From assembly GCA_030686995.1 (NCBI GenBank), contig CM060684.1, positions 7,585,897-7,649,896 on the forward strand: a stretch of 64,000 bases of DNA, given 5' to 3'. Every line of letters begins with the position of its first letter. Within the stretch, counting starts at the first letter, position 1. Under the pieces are notes generated by a model. It ran no database searches. It saw only the letters and a program-made list of their open reading frames with translations, and was not told the origin of the DNA. This document shows positions 32,622 through 42,629 of the stretch, in pieces. Origin of the DNA: Artemisia argyi (taxonomy: Eukaryota; Streptophyta; Magnoliopsida; Asterales; Asteraceae). The translations under genes were made by a program, and so were the position numbers.

Positions 32622-35600
32622 ATGGCTCAACCCGATAACCAAACTGTGATTAATGCTTTCAAGAGTCATCTTGAGAGAGAGAAACTCACTGGAAAGAATT
32701 TCAATGACTGGTACCGTTCGCTCAGAATTGTCTTGAGGGCGTCTGGTAAGATGGATTATGTGACCGAGGAATGCCCTGCTGAACCTGCTGCTACGGCAAC
32801 ACCTGAAGCAAAGGCAGAATGGAAGGTGACTAATGCTAAGTACAATGAGGTTGCTTGTCTAATGCTCACTAGCATGAATGCTCAATTACAAAAGAAGTAT
32901 GAGTATGCATCTCCTAAGAATATGCTTGATAACCTCAGGCAATCTTATGAGAAGTCACCTGCAGTTGAATTGTATGATGAACTTGACAAGCTACACAACT
33001 GCAAGCATGGTGATGGTAAACCAGTAGCCGATTATGTGGATGAGATGAAGGACTCCTTTGATCAACTTCACAGAATTGGTTTTGGTTACCCCGAGAATGT
33101 GCAAGTGCACTTGATCAACAGATCCCTTAACAAGGATTTTGCTGGTTTTGTGCAGAACTTCAACATGCATTGCTCGGGGAAGACAGTCTCAGAATTACTC
33201 GCATTGCTTGTTGATTATGAGAAAAGTCTACCAGCCAAGGTCAAGAATCCCACCCCGCAAGTGTTGGCAATTCATGGGGGAAGAATCCAGAAGAAATCGC
33301 ATGTGAACAAAGGCAAAGGTAAAGGTGATAAAGGCAAGCAGGTCATGGCCTATCAACCTCAACCCAAGATGAAACAACATCAGCCTAAGCAGAACAAGGT
33401 GAATCCGCCAAACAAGAAGGATCAGGCTTGTCACCATTGTCATGAAAAGGGCCATTGGAAGCGCAATTGCCCTCTCTACATTCATGACTTGCGACTCAAG
33501 AAGCAGGGGAATGATGCTGGTAACCCCAGCACATCAGGTGCGTTCTTTATGATTGAATTATTCACTCTTACTCCTAAATTGAATTCATGGGTATATGATA
33601 CTGGATGTGGCATTCATATCTGCAATACCATGCAGGGGTTTAGAGTTGAGAGAAAGCTGGCCTATGGACAACAATTCTTGCACGTTGGTAACGGAGCGCA
33701 TGCAGGAGTTGAAGCTATAGGAGTATTTAATTTAGTGTTGCCTTCGGGCCTAGTACTATCTTTAAATAATTGTCATTATGCACCGTCAATTGTTAGAGGT
33801 GTAATTTCATTTTCATGTTTGTTGAACCAAGGTTTTCATCATACTATTTCAAGCAATGGAATTTCGGTTTCTTTAAATAATGTTTTTTATTTTAATGCTA
33901 TTGCTATGAATGGTGTATTTGAAATTGATATGAATGATAATGATAATGCTTTTGTTACAAATAATTCGATGTATAGCATCAACAATAAGAGAATCAAGAA
34001 AGGTCTGGATTCATCTTATCTTTGGCATTGTCGACTTGCTCACATTGGCAAAGATCGCATGAAAAAGCTGCAACATGATGGGCTTTTAAATAAGATCAAT
34101 GATGAATCATTTGATAAATGCGAATCTTGCATTGCTGGGAAGATGACTAAGAAACCCTTTAAAAATAGGATTGAAAGGGCTAATGATCTACTTGGTCTTA
34201 TTCACACAGATGTGTGTGGACCACTTAGACATGTGTCAAGGAGGGGTGCTAGCTACTTCTTAACATTTACGGATGACTACAGCCTTTATGGTTATGTTTA
34301 TTTACTTAAACATAAACATGAGGTGTTTGAAACATTCAAAGTGTTTAAAGCAGAAGTAGAGTTGCAACTTGGAAAGAAGATTAAAGCTCTTCGATCCGAT
34401 AGAGGTGGTGAATACCTGAGTCAGGAGTTCATAGATTATCTAGCAAAGGAGGGGATTGTCCAGCACCTTACTTCTCCATATACTCCGCAACAAAATGGTG
34501 TATCTGAGAGAAGGAATCGTACATTGCAAGACATGATACGATCTATGTTTAATCTAACGACTCTTCCTTTCTCGTTTTGGGATTATGCCTTAGAATCTGC
34601 GGTTCGCATTCTAAATATGGTTCCAACAAAGAAGGTTGATAAGACACCATATGAGGTATGGACTGGAAAAACTCCTAACCTGTCTTATCTTAAGGTCTGG
34701 GGTTGTGAGGCGTATGTTAAACGTGACTCAGCAGACAAACTCCAACAAAGATCTGTGAAGTGCATCTTCGTAGGATACCCTAAGGAAACTATGGGATACT
34801 ACTTTTACTACCCACCTGAAAACAAAGTATTTGTTGCAAGGTATGGAGACTTTCTTGAAAGAGAGCTCATATCTCAAGAATTCAGTGGGAGAGTATATGA
34901 CCTGGAAGACGGTCATGAAGATGTAGAACCTTCTGAAAACACTAACGAACTTCCGGTAGAACCTGAAAGTTTAGGTCCTCCACCAGAAGTTGAAGTGATT
35001 CCCATTCGTAGGTCAACAAGACCAGTAAAAGCTCCTACTCGTCTATGTCTTAATGTAGAGAGTGATGAGTATATACTGGGTGATCTTGATGAGCCTACAA
35101 GTTATAAAGCTGCCATGAATGGTCCTGAAAAGGCCAAATGGAAAGAAGCTATGGATGGGGAAATGCAATCCATGGAAGACAATGATGTCTGGGAAGAAGT
35201 AGACCTACCTCCGGGTGCCAAACTAGTTGGGAGTAAATGGCTCTACAAGAAAAAGACTGACATGGATGGCGTTGTACACACCTATAAGGCCCGTTGTGTA
35301 GCTAAAGGCTATACACAAACTTTCGGTGTTGACTATGAGGAGACCTTTTCTCCTGTAGCTGACATAAGGGCAATTAGGATTCTTATAGCCATAGCCGCTT
35401 ACTATGACTATGAGATTTGGCAAATGGATGTTAAAACCGCCTTCTTAAATGGTCGCCTAGATGAGGACATCTATATGGCGCAGCCTGAGGGGTATGTAAA
35501 TCCAGAATTTCCAAATCGTGTATGCAAGCTTAAAAGATCCATTTATGGATTAAAGCAAGCATCACGACAATGGAATAAAATATTTGATGGTGAGATTAAA

Positions 35601-36689
35601 AAGTATGGATTCAATAAAAATCTTGATGAGCCATGTGTATATCACAAAGTTAGTGGGAGTAATGTAATTTTCCTTATATTATATGTCGATGACATATTGA
35701 TCATGGGGAACGACATTCCAAGTTTACAAAAGGTTAAGGAATATCTTGGAAGTTGTTTTTCTATGAAAGATTTAGGGGAAGCTGCATTTATTCTGGGAAT
35801 CAAGATATATAGAGATAGATCTCAGCGATTAATTGGATTAAGCCAAAGTGCTTACATCGATAAAATATTGAAGAGATTCAATATGCAAAATTCCAAGAAA
35901 GGATATTTGCCGATGCAAGAGCAACATGGCTTGAGCAACAAGGTTTGTGCTTCAACACCTGCAGAGGTGCAACGCATGAAAAGAGTCCCTTATGCTTCGG
36001 CTGTGGGATCTATAATGTATGCGGTGAAAAGCACAAGACCTGATGTAGCGTTTGCTCAGAATTTAACCAGTCGATATCAGCAAAATCCAGGTGTAGCTCA
36101 CTGGACTGCTGTTAAGAATATTCTTAAGTACCTTAGGGCAACTAAGGATATGTTTTTGGTTTATGGGGGAAATCCATCGGCAGAACTTGATGTTACAGGT
36201 TACTGCGATGCTTCTTGGAAAGGTGATAAGGATGATACGAAGTCTCAGACGGGTTATGTCTTTGTCATTAATGGAGGAGCAGTGGATTGGAGGAGCAGAA
36301 AGCAGAGTGTACTAGCGATGTCTGCTACAGAGAGTGAGTATATAGCTGCTTCAGAAGCTGCAATGGAAGCTGTTTGGATTAGGAAGTTTGTCTCAGGGCT
36401 TGGAGTCATGCCTTCGATTCAAAGACCTATTAAAATGTATTGTGACAATTCTGCTGCAATCACATTTGCCAATGAGCCTGGAATCATGAAAGGCACCAGA
36501 CATTTCCCGATTAAGCATCACTATGTTCGAGAACAAGTCGAAATAGGTGAAATCGAAATGCTCAAAGTTCACACAGATGAAAACTTGGCGGATCAATTAA
36601 CAAAGCCTCTACCTGGCACTAAGCTTTACAAGCATGCTGAAGGTGTAGGACTTAGATTAGCTGAAAGTTTCATGCCCATTTGTGATTAG
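32622..36689 (+). CDS. gag-pol: Element D Gag-Pol polyprotein (Copia)
   Basis: A single uninterrupted 1355-aa frame encodes all Copia functions in order. Gag covers about 1-250 and a CCHC knuckle (Cys-His-His-Cys-His-Glu-Lys-Gly-His) lies at 270-283. The retropepsin Tyr-Asp-Thr-Gly-Cys-Gly is near 325-330; most plant Copia have Asp-Ser-Gly-Ala here. The integrase zinc region (Leu-Trp-His-Cys-Arg-Leu-Ala-His) is near 467 and the catalytic core (His-Thr-Asp-Val-Cys-Gly-Pro) near 528. Reverse transcriptase has Tyr-Val-Asp-Asp near 1019, and RNase H has Tyr-Cys-Asp-Ala-Ser-Trp and Thr-Glu-Ser-Glu-Tyr after about 1190. It ends in the usual Leu-Thr-Lys-Pro-Leu-Pro region. No stop or frameshift is present. 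It would make, copy and integrate element cDNA. Confidence 0.95.
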   Translation: MAQPDNQTVINAFKSHLEREKLTGKNFNDWYRSLRIVLRASGKMDYVTEECPAEPAATATPEAKAEWKVTNAKYNEVACLMLTSMNAQLQKKYEYASPKNMLDNLRQSYEKSPAVELYDELDKLHNCKHGDGKPVADYVDEMKDSFDQLHRIGFGYPENVQVHLINRSLNKDFAGFVQNFNMHCSGKTVSELLALLVDYEKSLPAKVKNPTPQVLAIHGGRIQKKSHVNKGKGKGDKGKQVMAYQPQPKMKQHQPKQNKVNPPNKKDQACHHCHEKGHWKRNCPLYIHDLRLKKQGNDAGNPSTSGAFFMIELFTLTPKLNSWVYDTGCGIHICNTMQGFRVERKLAYGQQFLHVGNGAHAGVEAIGVFNLVLPSGLVLSLNNCHYAPSIVRGVISFSCLLNQGFHHTISSNGISVSLNNVFYFNAIAMNGVFEIDMNDNDNAFVTNNSMYSINNKRIKKGLDSSYLWHCRLAHIGKDRMKKLQHDGLLNKINDESFDKCESCIAGKMTKKPFKNRIERANDLLGLIHTDVCGPLRHVSRRGASYFLTFTDDYSLYGYVYLLKHKHEVFETFKVFKAEVELQLGKKIKALRSDRGGEYLSQEFIDYLAKEGIVQHLTSPYTPQQNGVSERRNRTLQDMIRSMFNLTTLPFSFWDYALESAVRILNMVPTKKVDKTPYEVWTGKTPNLSYLKVWGCEAYVKRDSADKLQQRSVKCIFVGYPKETMGYYFYYPPENKVFVARYGDFLERELISQEFSGRVYDLEDGHEDVEPSENTNELPVEPESLGPPPEVEVIPIRRSTRPVKAPTRLCLNVESDEYILGDLDEPTSYKAAMNGPEKAKWKEAMDGEMQSMEDNDVWEEVDLPPGAKLVGSKWLYKKKTDMDGVVHTYKARCVAKGYTQTFGVDYEETFSPVADIRAIRILIAIAAYYDYEIWQMDVKTAFLNGRLDEDIYMAQPEGYVNPEFPNRVCKLKRSIYGLKQASRQWNKIFDGEIKKYGFNKNLDEPCVYHKVSGSNVIFLILYVDDILIMGNDIPSLQKVKEYLGSCFSMKDLGEAAFILGIKIYRDRSQRLIGLSQSAYIDKILKRFNMQNSKKGYLPMQEQHGLSNKVCASTPAEVQRMKRVPYASAVGSIMYAVKSTRPDVAFAQNLTSRYQQNPGVAHWTAVKNILKYLRATKDMFLVYGGNPSAELDVTGYCDASWKGDKDDTKSQTGYVFVINGGAVDWRSRKQSVLAMSATESEYIAASEAAMEAVWIRKFVSGLGVMPSIQRPIKMYCDNSAAITFANEPGIMKGTRHFPIKHHYVREQVEIGEIEMLKVHTDENLADQLTKPLPGTKLYKHAEGVGLRLAESFMPICD

Positions 36690-37485
36690 TATTTGGATAA
36701 AGGATGTAATGTACAATTATTATTTTAATGGAATAAAATAAGTTTTATGTTTATTTATCATTGTCTTAATAATATATCCTATATTTGCATGTTTAAGATC
36801 CATGAATAATTTATTATTCTAAATGTCCATTGTCGATTAATGATATGGGAATATCATTGAACTAAGACAAATTTGAGTATTGGTTCAGGATATACTTGAA
36901 AGTATATTGATGCGTAGTCATACCAATTTCACATGATATTCGATGAATTGAATATTGGACTTATCCCAACAATATGATTTAATGTTTAATGTGAGAATCA
37001 TATTTAAAGTTATCCTCAGACTTGAGATACCAGATAAGTGTCATGGATGTAGTGCATTTTTGTGAAGCAATCTACCGCTCACCGTAACAGGGAGTCATAA
37101 GGATTGTTTTCAGAAGTGTTGCAAAGTTCATGGGTTATTCTTGTAGTCAAGAAAGAATTTATTCCTTCTGATTTGTTTAGAAGTTTAATACTGCTGGGCC
37201 CCTCGTAGGGTTGACAAAATGTTTGCATGGCCATGCCCAAAGTCTATCTGGAATACGTTCAGATGTTTTGGTAATTTTGTTCAATCATAAAGAAACGAGA
37301 AACAGAATTTTAATAAAGGAACTCACATCTTTATTAATGTGGTATTAGTAATGAAAGGATAATTATAATGATGAATCATTAAAGGTTTTTCCAGGAAACC
37401 TAGCTCGGTTTGAACTAGGGGCATTGGAGTGTTGCAAGACGCTAACCAATGTCATTTTACTATTAATGAATATACGAGTGGGAGC

Positions 37486-38225
37486 TGTTAAATGTTACGT
37501 ATAAACATTAATAGGTAAATGTCTAGGATCGAACACGAGACCTCGGGATTGCACACTTTACAAACAAGAATAATGTAAATAAATTTATATATTTATTAAA
37601 TGTATGAAATATATATATTTATGACACTTAATGGACTAAATGGTCGTTAGTTGTTAACCGTATGGACTAACTATCGTTAAATAAGAAAGACAAGGACTAG
37701 AGTGTAACTTGGGTAACAAGGAGGTTCTAGAACCCCCTTGTGGAGCTTAGGCCGGTCGAACAAAGGGGAGGAAAGCCCAACCCAAGTTTGTCTTGATCAC
37801 CAAGTAATCCTCTAGTATATATACAAGGCCAAGGGTTAAACCTACTCATCTTTTGTGCACACACTCTAACCCTAAAACTTGTTTTCTTTCTTTGTTTTTT
37901 TGTGGCCGATCGTACCCCCCCCCCCCCCAAGGGATCTTTGGGTCGATTTTTTCATAAGAAAGCATTAAGTGTTTTGTTTACTTGCAACAACCTTTATTCG
38001 TTGGTAGTTTGTGTGTACAAGAACGAGGTAATTACTTACTTTAGTAATTATCAAGAGATCGATAAACAAAACGGTAAGGGGTTTATCATTGATCTAATTG
38101 TCCAAGAATCAAGGTTTATTGAAGTGCATCGGGTACGTTTACTATTTACGTTTTGGTTAATATTTATGTGTTATACTTGATCCTAGCTTCCGCAATACGT
38201 GCTATTTGATTGTCTAACTCTAACA
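37486..38225 (+). repeat. Element D 3' LTR
   Basis: Nearly identical to 30261-30999. The C tract near 37914-37928 is longer, and one A/T substitution is seen near 37785. Followed by the target copy GAAAC. Confidence 0.93.
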
Positions 38226-38258
38226 GAAACCACGGCCGTGGAGACGGTCTCCACCAAG

Positions 38259-38436
38259 CAGGGACGGAACCAGGGGGTGTCCCGGGACACCCATGAATTT
38301 TTATCTCGTAGTGTTAATTTTGTTATAAAACCTCTATTTTTCTATAAATGCACCCGGTCCCAAAAAGTTGTGCATGTAGTCTTATTTGATTTCTTATGAA
38401 TGCACCTGGTGACTTTGTCTTCCGGTTCCGTCCCTA
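38259..38436. mobile_element. Small MITE with CAGGGACGGAACC terminal inverted repeats
   Basis: This 178-bp segment starts CAGGGACGGAACC and ends GGTTCCGTCCCTA, giving 13-16 bp inverted repeats. It is flanked by CCAAG on both sides (38254-38258 and 38437-38441). The ends resemble hAT-type MITEs, but an 8-bp hAT duplication does not fit, so the superfamily is uncertain. It has no ORF of its own. Confidence 0.65.
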
Positions 38437-38489
38437 CCAAGGCCGTGGAGGTGGAGGAGAGGAAAAAAATGATAACCAAACTGTGATTA

Positions 38490-38959
38490 AAACTAAAACA
38501 TTATGGTTTCTGAAAAGCAAAAGCCGAATATTTATGGATTGGTTTCGCTTTTATGCAAAAACCAAGCAAAACCAAACCATGCTTGCCCCTAATTTTTTTG
38601 ACCTCCAAAAAGTGTGGTGTGTTTACAGAAAAATTGCGTAAATGGCCATGATATTATCCTTTTCAAACGTGCTGAAAATAAGTCATCCTTATTGAGCAAA
38701 ATGAAATACATGTCCTCAAATAGACATTGACATATTACAAAATCACATGGCTAGGAACCATCGGTAAGAACCGTAGCATTGATAGCAACCATGGTTATCG
38801 TGCGGCAATCCTTGTTATATCTGAATTAGGTCCCATATAATTGTTTACGTGCCGACTAGATGTTGCATCATTCACCTACCGACCTACGACCCTATAAAAA
38901 AAGATCGGTTCATCTATTTGGTACAACTTGTGCATACACATAACGCCCTCAGAGTGAAG

Positions 38960-38961
<2 letters not shown>
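38490..38961. other. Spacer, no feature seen
   Basis: AT-rich sequence without a supported gene between the interrupted exon and the first (AT)n tract. Confidence 0.5.

Positions 38962-39038
<77 letters not shown>
38962..39038. repeat. (AT)n microsatellite, left
   Basis: About 77 bp of uninterrupted AT dinucleotides directly before the foldback element. Confidence 0.95.
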
Positions 39039-39041
<3 letters not shown>

Positions 39042-39426
39042 TATCTTTATTTTCAGAACTCTGTTAAGTGCGGGAACTGCGAGAACTCTAATTTTGCATT
39101 AGAAAACATGCATGTTCATATAAAAATGTTTGTTTTTTACATACACCTTAATACACATAATACATGTTTATATAAAAACCTGTTAAGTGCAATAGATCAA
39201 TGCAAAATGGTTTTATTTTTAGAACCCTGTTAAATGCGGGAACTGTGAGAACTCCAATTATGCATTAGAAAACATGCATGTTCATATAAAACATGTATGT
39301 TTTCTTACATACACCTTAATACGCAGGCATGTGTATGTAAGAAAACATACATGTTTTATATGAACATGCATGTTTTCTAATGCAAAATTGGAGTTCTCGC
39401 AGTTCCCGCACCTGAAAATAAAGCTC

Positions 39427-39429
<3 letters not shown>
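39039..39429. mobile_element. Foldback/MITE-like element between two (AT)n tracts
   Basis: A segment of about 110 bp containing gcgggaactgcgagaactc and cattagaaaacatgcatgtt occurs three times. Two copies are direct (about 39046-39154 and 39209-39322) and one is inverted (39327-39429). The second and third copies face each other across a loop of under 25 bp and would fold into a long hairpin. The unit is bounded on both sides by (AT)n and carries no ORF. Confidence 0.75.

Positions 39430-39508
<79 letters not shown>
39430..39508. repeat. (AT)n microsatellite, right
   Basis: About 79 bp of AT dinucleotides directly after the foldback element. Confidence 0.95.
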
Positions 39509-39511
<3 letters not shown>

Positions 39512-39593
39512 CTCATTTACACGCATGACTGAGTGAATAACAGTTTAGAATGCTATAGTTTCTCTAGCTCTACAAAACTGGAAAAAGAACCAA

Positions 39594-40250
39594 TTAATGT
39601 TGTTGACACATACAATCTGGTATGGGATATATGGATTGTGTCTCCTTTCTTAACCTAACTTGACCTTGTCTATTCTTATGCGCGTTTTGTATAGCCCGCT
39701 GAAACTCAGGCCATTCCATAGTTTCGTTAAGAAAGAGCTGCAGAGCACCATATTTGGTCTGATAGTCTTCAAGTTTTTGTATGCTTGATACCCTAGCTGA
39801 AAAACAAGCAACAATGATTCCTTTTATAAGTAAGGGTCATGGATAATTCCAAGTTGTTAAAGCATCATACTTTATTTTTATATCAGCGAAGCAAAAGATC
39901 GGTTTGGACCCAACAACACAGTTTCGTCCAACTCTTTTTGAATTTGAATACACTTCAGACCACATTCAACCCGTTTACTTTATCATTAAACTAGATATTT
40001 GACCCATTAGATTCCTTATCAATAAAAGTCAACCGGACTTTGTTCTTTTTTATTTAAATGGGTCGAAATATTGGCCTCTAAAGCAAAACATCATATTTTT
40101 CACATAAGGTGAATGAGGTAGGTAACCCATACATACCATTGCATTGTGCATTATTCGTGGTGAAGCTGAAATGAAGACGTCGGTATGCATACTGACATAA
40201 TAATCAACAGCCGCTAACAATGACACAAACTTTCTGAATTTATTCCTCAA
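39594..40250 (-). pseudogene. O-fucosyltransferase family protein, pseudogene fragment
   Basis: Two minus-strand exons are recognisable. Exon one (about 40137-40250) reads Leu-Ala-Ala-Val-Asp-Tyr-Tyr-Val-Ser-Met-His-Thr-Asp-Val-Phe-Ile-Ser-Ala-Ser-Pro and ends Met-His-Asn-Ala-Met before a GT. Exon two (39594-39796) continues Ala-Tyr-Lys-Asn-Leu-Lys-Thr-Ile-Arg-Pro-Asn-Met. This is the C-terminal part of plant GDP-fucose O-fucosyltransferase-like proteins (formerly DUF246), Golgi enzymes that act on glycans or proteins. After Asn-Met the frame must shift by one base near 39738 to read Leu-Gln-Leu-Phe-Leu-Asn-Glu and then Asn-Arg-Gln-Gly-Gln-Val-Arg-Leu-Arg-Lys. The N-terminal catalytic part was not found to the right. 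Frameshift and truncation make it non-functional. Confidence 0.75.
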
Positions 40251-40597
40251 GGAACATGCGCTTATATAAGCCCAAATAAATCTTTAAAATGGTGAAATGA
40301 CGGTATTAGAAATTTCAGGACGGTGTTTGGGCGTCGGCCGAAGATATAAACTACTTGCAGAAATCTTGAGGATGGTAAAAGAAGGAGAAAATGCATTCAT
40401 GAATGCTGGCATCCATTTTTGGCCTTCTTCAAGTAAGTCTTTAGGACCGGTCACTTGGTACGAAAGAATGTATACATGCACTTGGCGTTCTTTGATGGCT
40501 AAATGGAACAAATTAAACCCATCAAAATCGTGGAGTACTAGATTATGTCAAGGTATGCTGATATGCACTCCTCAATCAGGTCGTAAGTCCCATATTT

Positions 40598-40792
40598 TAA
40601 GCAGGTTCGTTCACTGAGGGTGAAAAGTAAGTATGTCAGGTAACGGGTCAAAGTGGGTAGTTTCACCCATTTAACATGTCTGTTTCATTAGCCGAAAACA
40701 CATGAAGCGAACATGTTAAATGGGTGAAACTACCCACTTTGACCCGTTACCTGACATACTTACTTTTCACCCGCAGTGAACGAACCTGCTTA
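40598..40792. repeat. Near-perfect 82-bp inverted repeat (hairpin)
   Basis: The arms 40598-40679 and 40711-40792 are reverse complements at 81 of 82 positions, with the inner 62 bp perfect. The loop is 31 bp. The arms contain ACGGGTCAAAGTGGGTAG. No clear target duplication borders it. Confidence 0.9.
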
Positions 40793-41114
40793 TATGCATA
40801 TGTCTAAAGGTAAGTCAGGGGGTGTTTGGGATTGATTGATTTGTTTATTTATGTGATTAAAAAATATTATCAGGTACTGATTTACTTATTTTCAAGTGTT
40901 TTTTTACTCTAAAATAAGCACATAACCAACTCTATCCAAACACTTAATGATGTGGTCACTTGGAAGAATACTTAACACGGGCGTGTCAAGATTGAGTAAG
41001 CTTTTTTAGTCCTAAAGTATGATACTATAAAATTGTAGAATTGCCTGCTTCATATTAAAAATCATAATAGCCTGTCGTCATAAGATGTGTATAAGCTGTG
41101 AATAAGCTATGTAT

Positions 41115-41453
41115 TGTTGGACCTTGTAATTGCATAAGTCTTGAAAGACAAAGGACTAAACATGTTAGTTAGATAGTTAGTAACCGAATAGCGGTTAAGT
41201 TAGTTAAAAGTTAGTTATTGTTTCAAGTTAGTTATTTCTAAAAAGTGTGTCGTTTGGTGAACAGGCATGATGGTTCACTCGCACCCTTTCATACTCTATA
41301 TATAGTTTAGTACATGTAATGTTTTAGTGTGTGTCAAATATACAATGTAACCATGTTATGTTGTTAGTAATATTAAAATCAAATTCTTGTCAATCTTGTT
41401 TGTTGATTCGATCATAAAAGTCACGTATAAACCTGTACAACAACGATTCTACA
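41115..41453 (+). repeat. Element E 5' LTR
   Basis: Complete LTR with a TATA-like CTATATATAG at about 41297-41306. Confidence 0.85.
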
Positions 41454-42086
41454 GTGGCGTCAGAGCCAAAGGATTCGAACCAGAGAAAACAGAGACCGAT
41501 TGATTCAGGGAATTAATCAAGAGAAGAAGAGACCGTGCGTATACCGGTCAATCAAGAAGAGAGGAAAAGCCCGATTGATTCCGAGGAATCAAATTGAAAG
41601 AAGAAACCGTGGGCATACCGGTTAATCAAGGAGAGACAGAGAAGATTTTTGATTCATAGGAATCAATTGAGAGAAGAAACGACCGTGAGCAGACCGGTCA
41701 GAACGGGTTAGAGAAGCCCAAATTTGATTCAGAAAAGTCGAATAGAGAAGAGACAGAAACCGGTCAAAGGATCAATTAATTAAGAGAAAAAGAAATTTGA
41801 TCAAGGGATCAAATTTGGAGATGAGACAGAGAGAACCAAAAGAGAATCAAGAGAACTTACCAGTTGTCTTAAAACGCAACAGGTAGGAAGAAAGGATAAA
41901 CAATCTAGGATTGTTTGGAGACACGCTTATTCCAAGTCGGACGCAAAAGAAAGAGAAAGACAACGTGACACGAAGTAAACAACGAAAAACAATAACACAT
42001 TGGTGAGACAGGAAGAAGGAAAGAAAGAAGAAGCGGAGAAGAGTATGAAGATTCGAAGAACAAGACTTAAACAATTAGGGGGAAGA

Positions 42087-42320
42087 TGTTGGACCTTGTA
42101 ATTGCATAAGTCTTGAAAGTCAAAGGACTAAACATGTTAGTTAGATAGTTAGTAACCGAATAGCGGTTAAGTTAGTTAAAATTTAGTCATTGTTGTAAGT
42201 TAGTGATTTCTAAAAAGTGTGTCGTTTGGTGAACAGGCATGATGGTTCACTCGCACCCTTTCATACTCTATATATAGTTTAGTACATGTAACGTTTTAGT
42301 GTGTGTCAAATATACAATGT
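42087..42320 (+). repeat. Element E 3' LTR, truncated
   Basis: Matches the first 234 bp or so of the 5' LTR with a few substitutions, then ends abruptly where a GACCGGGTCT-rich tandem repeat begins. Confidence 0.85.
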
Positions 42321-42515
42321 GTCTCGGTGAGGGTCTGACCGGGTATGTCTCAGTGAGGGTCTGACCGGGTCTTGGCCGGATATGACCGGGTCTTGGCCGG
42401 ACATGACCGGGTCTAACCGGGTCTTAGCCGGACATGACCGGGTCTCACCGGTTCTTGGCCGGATATAGCCGGGTCTAACCGGGTCTTGGACGGATGTAAC
42501 CGGATCTTAGGCGGA
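42321..42515 (+). repeat. Tandem repeat rich in GACCGGGTCT
   Basis: Two 26-bp units (tctcNgtgagggtctgaccgg) are followed by five or six units of about 21-32 bp built from TTGGCCGGA(t/c)ATGACCGGGTC. It starts exactly where element E's 3' LTR is cut off. Confidence 0.8.
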
Positions 42516-42629
42516 TTTACACACAGCTTGTGTTGACTAAACATCCAAAATCAGACACGTACATTGTACTTCAAAGTCCATCAAAAGCATCATGGGCCAA
42601 AACAAGATAAAGACAAATGTATTTTATGG

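Larger units (their letters stand above)
30261..38225 (+). mobile_element. Element D: apparently complete Copia retrotransposon
   Basis: The LTRs are 30261-30999 (739 bp) and 37486-38225 (740 bp). The target duplication GAAAC is exact (30256-30260 and 38226-38230). Behind the 5' LTR the sequence TGGCATCACGAGCC is a variant initiator-Met primer site; GAGTGGGAGC just before 37486 is the polypurine tract. A 1.6-kb leader precedes a single 1355-aa Gag-Pol ORF. The LTRs differ mainly in homopolymer length and very few substitutions, so the insertion is very young and may still be active. Confidence 0.95.
30180..38489 (+). pseudogene. Terminal exon of an unknown gene split by a Copia element and a MITE
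   Basis: A splice acceptor (atcatgcag) at 30177-30179 opens a frame that runs to the Copia insertion at 30261. The same frame resumes after the Copia target copy (38226), is broken again by a MITE (38259-38436) with a CCAAG repeat, and continues to a TGA near 38489. The combined piece is short, Ser/Asn-rich first and Val/Glu/Lys-rich at its end. The frame matches across both insertions, which supports a former coding exon. I do not recognise the protein and see no upstream exons, so chance is possible. Confidence 0.4.
41115..42320 (+). mobile_element. Element E: TRIM-like short LTR element, 3' end truncated
   Basis: The LTRs lie at 41115-41453 (339 bp, TGTTGGACC to TCTACA) and from 42087, where the second copy breaks off at about 42320. 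TGGCGTCAGAGCC directly after the first LTR is an initiator-Met-type primer site. TTAGGGGGAAGA directly before the second is a polypurine tract. The 633-bp inside has no ORF; it is made of diverged repeats around ATACCGGTNAATCAAG. The size and lack of genes fit a terminal-repeat retrotransposon in miniature that depends on Copia proteins. Confidence 0.85.

Noticed and set aside
38866..39067. Ile-Tyr repeat proteins from the (AT)n tracts
   Set aside because: These are pure translations of AT microsatellites.
40284..40511. 75-codon minus-strand frame upstream of the O-fucosyltransferase remnant, as a further exon
   Set aside because: It does not resemble that family, and I could not connect it by splice sites; it may be a relic of something else.
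41847..42074. 75-codon minus-strand frame inside the TRIM-like element
   Set aside because: It is a shadow of purine-rich repeats (aagaaagaagaag) in the non-coding inside of the element.
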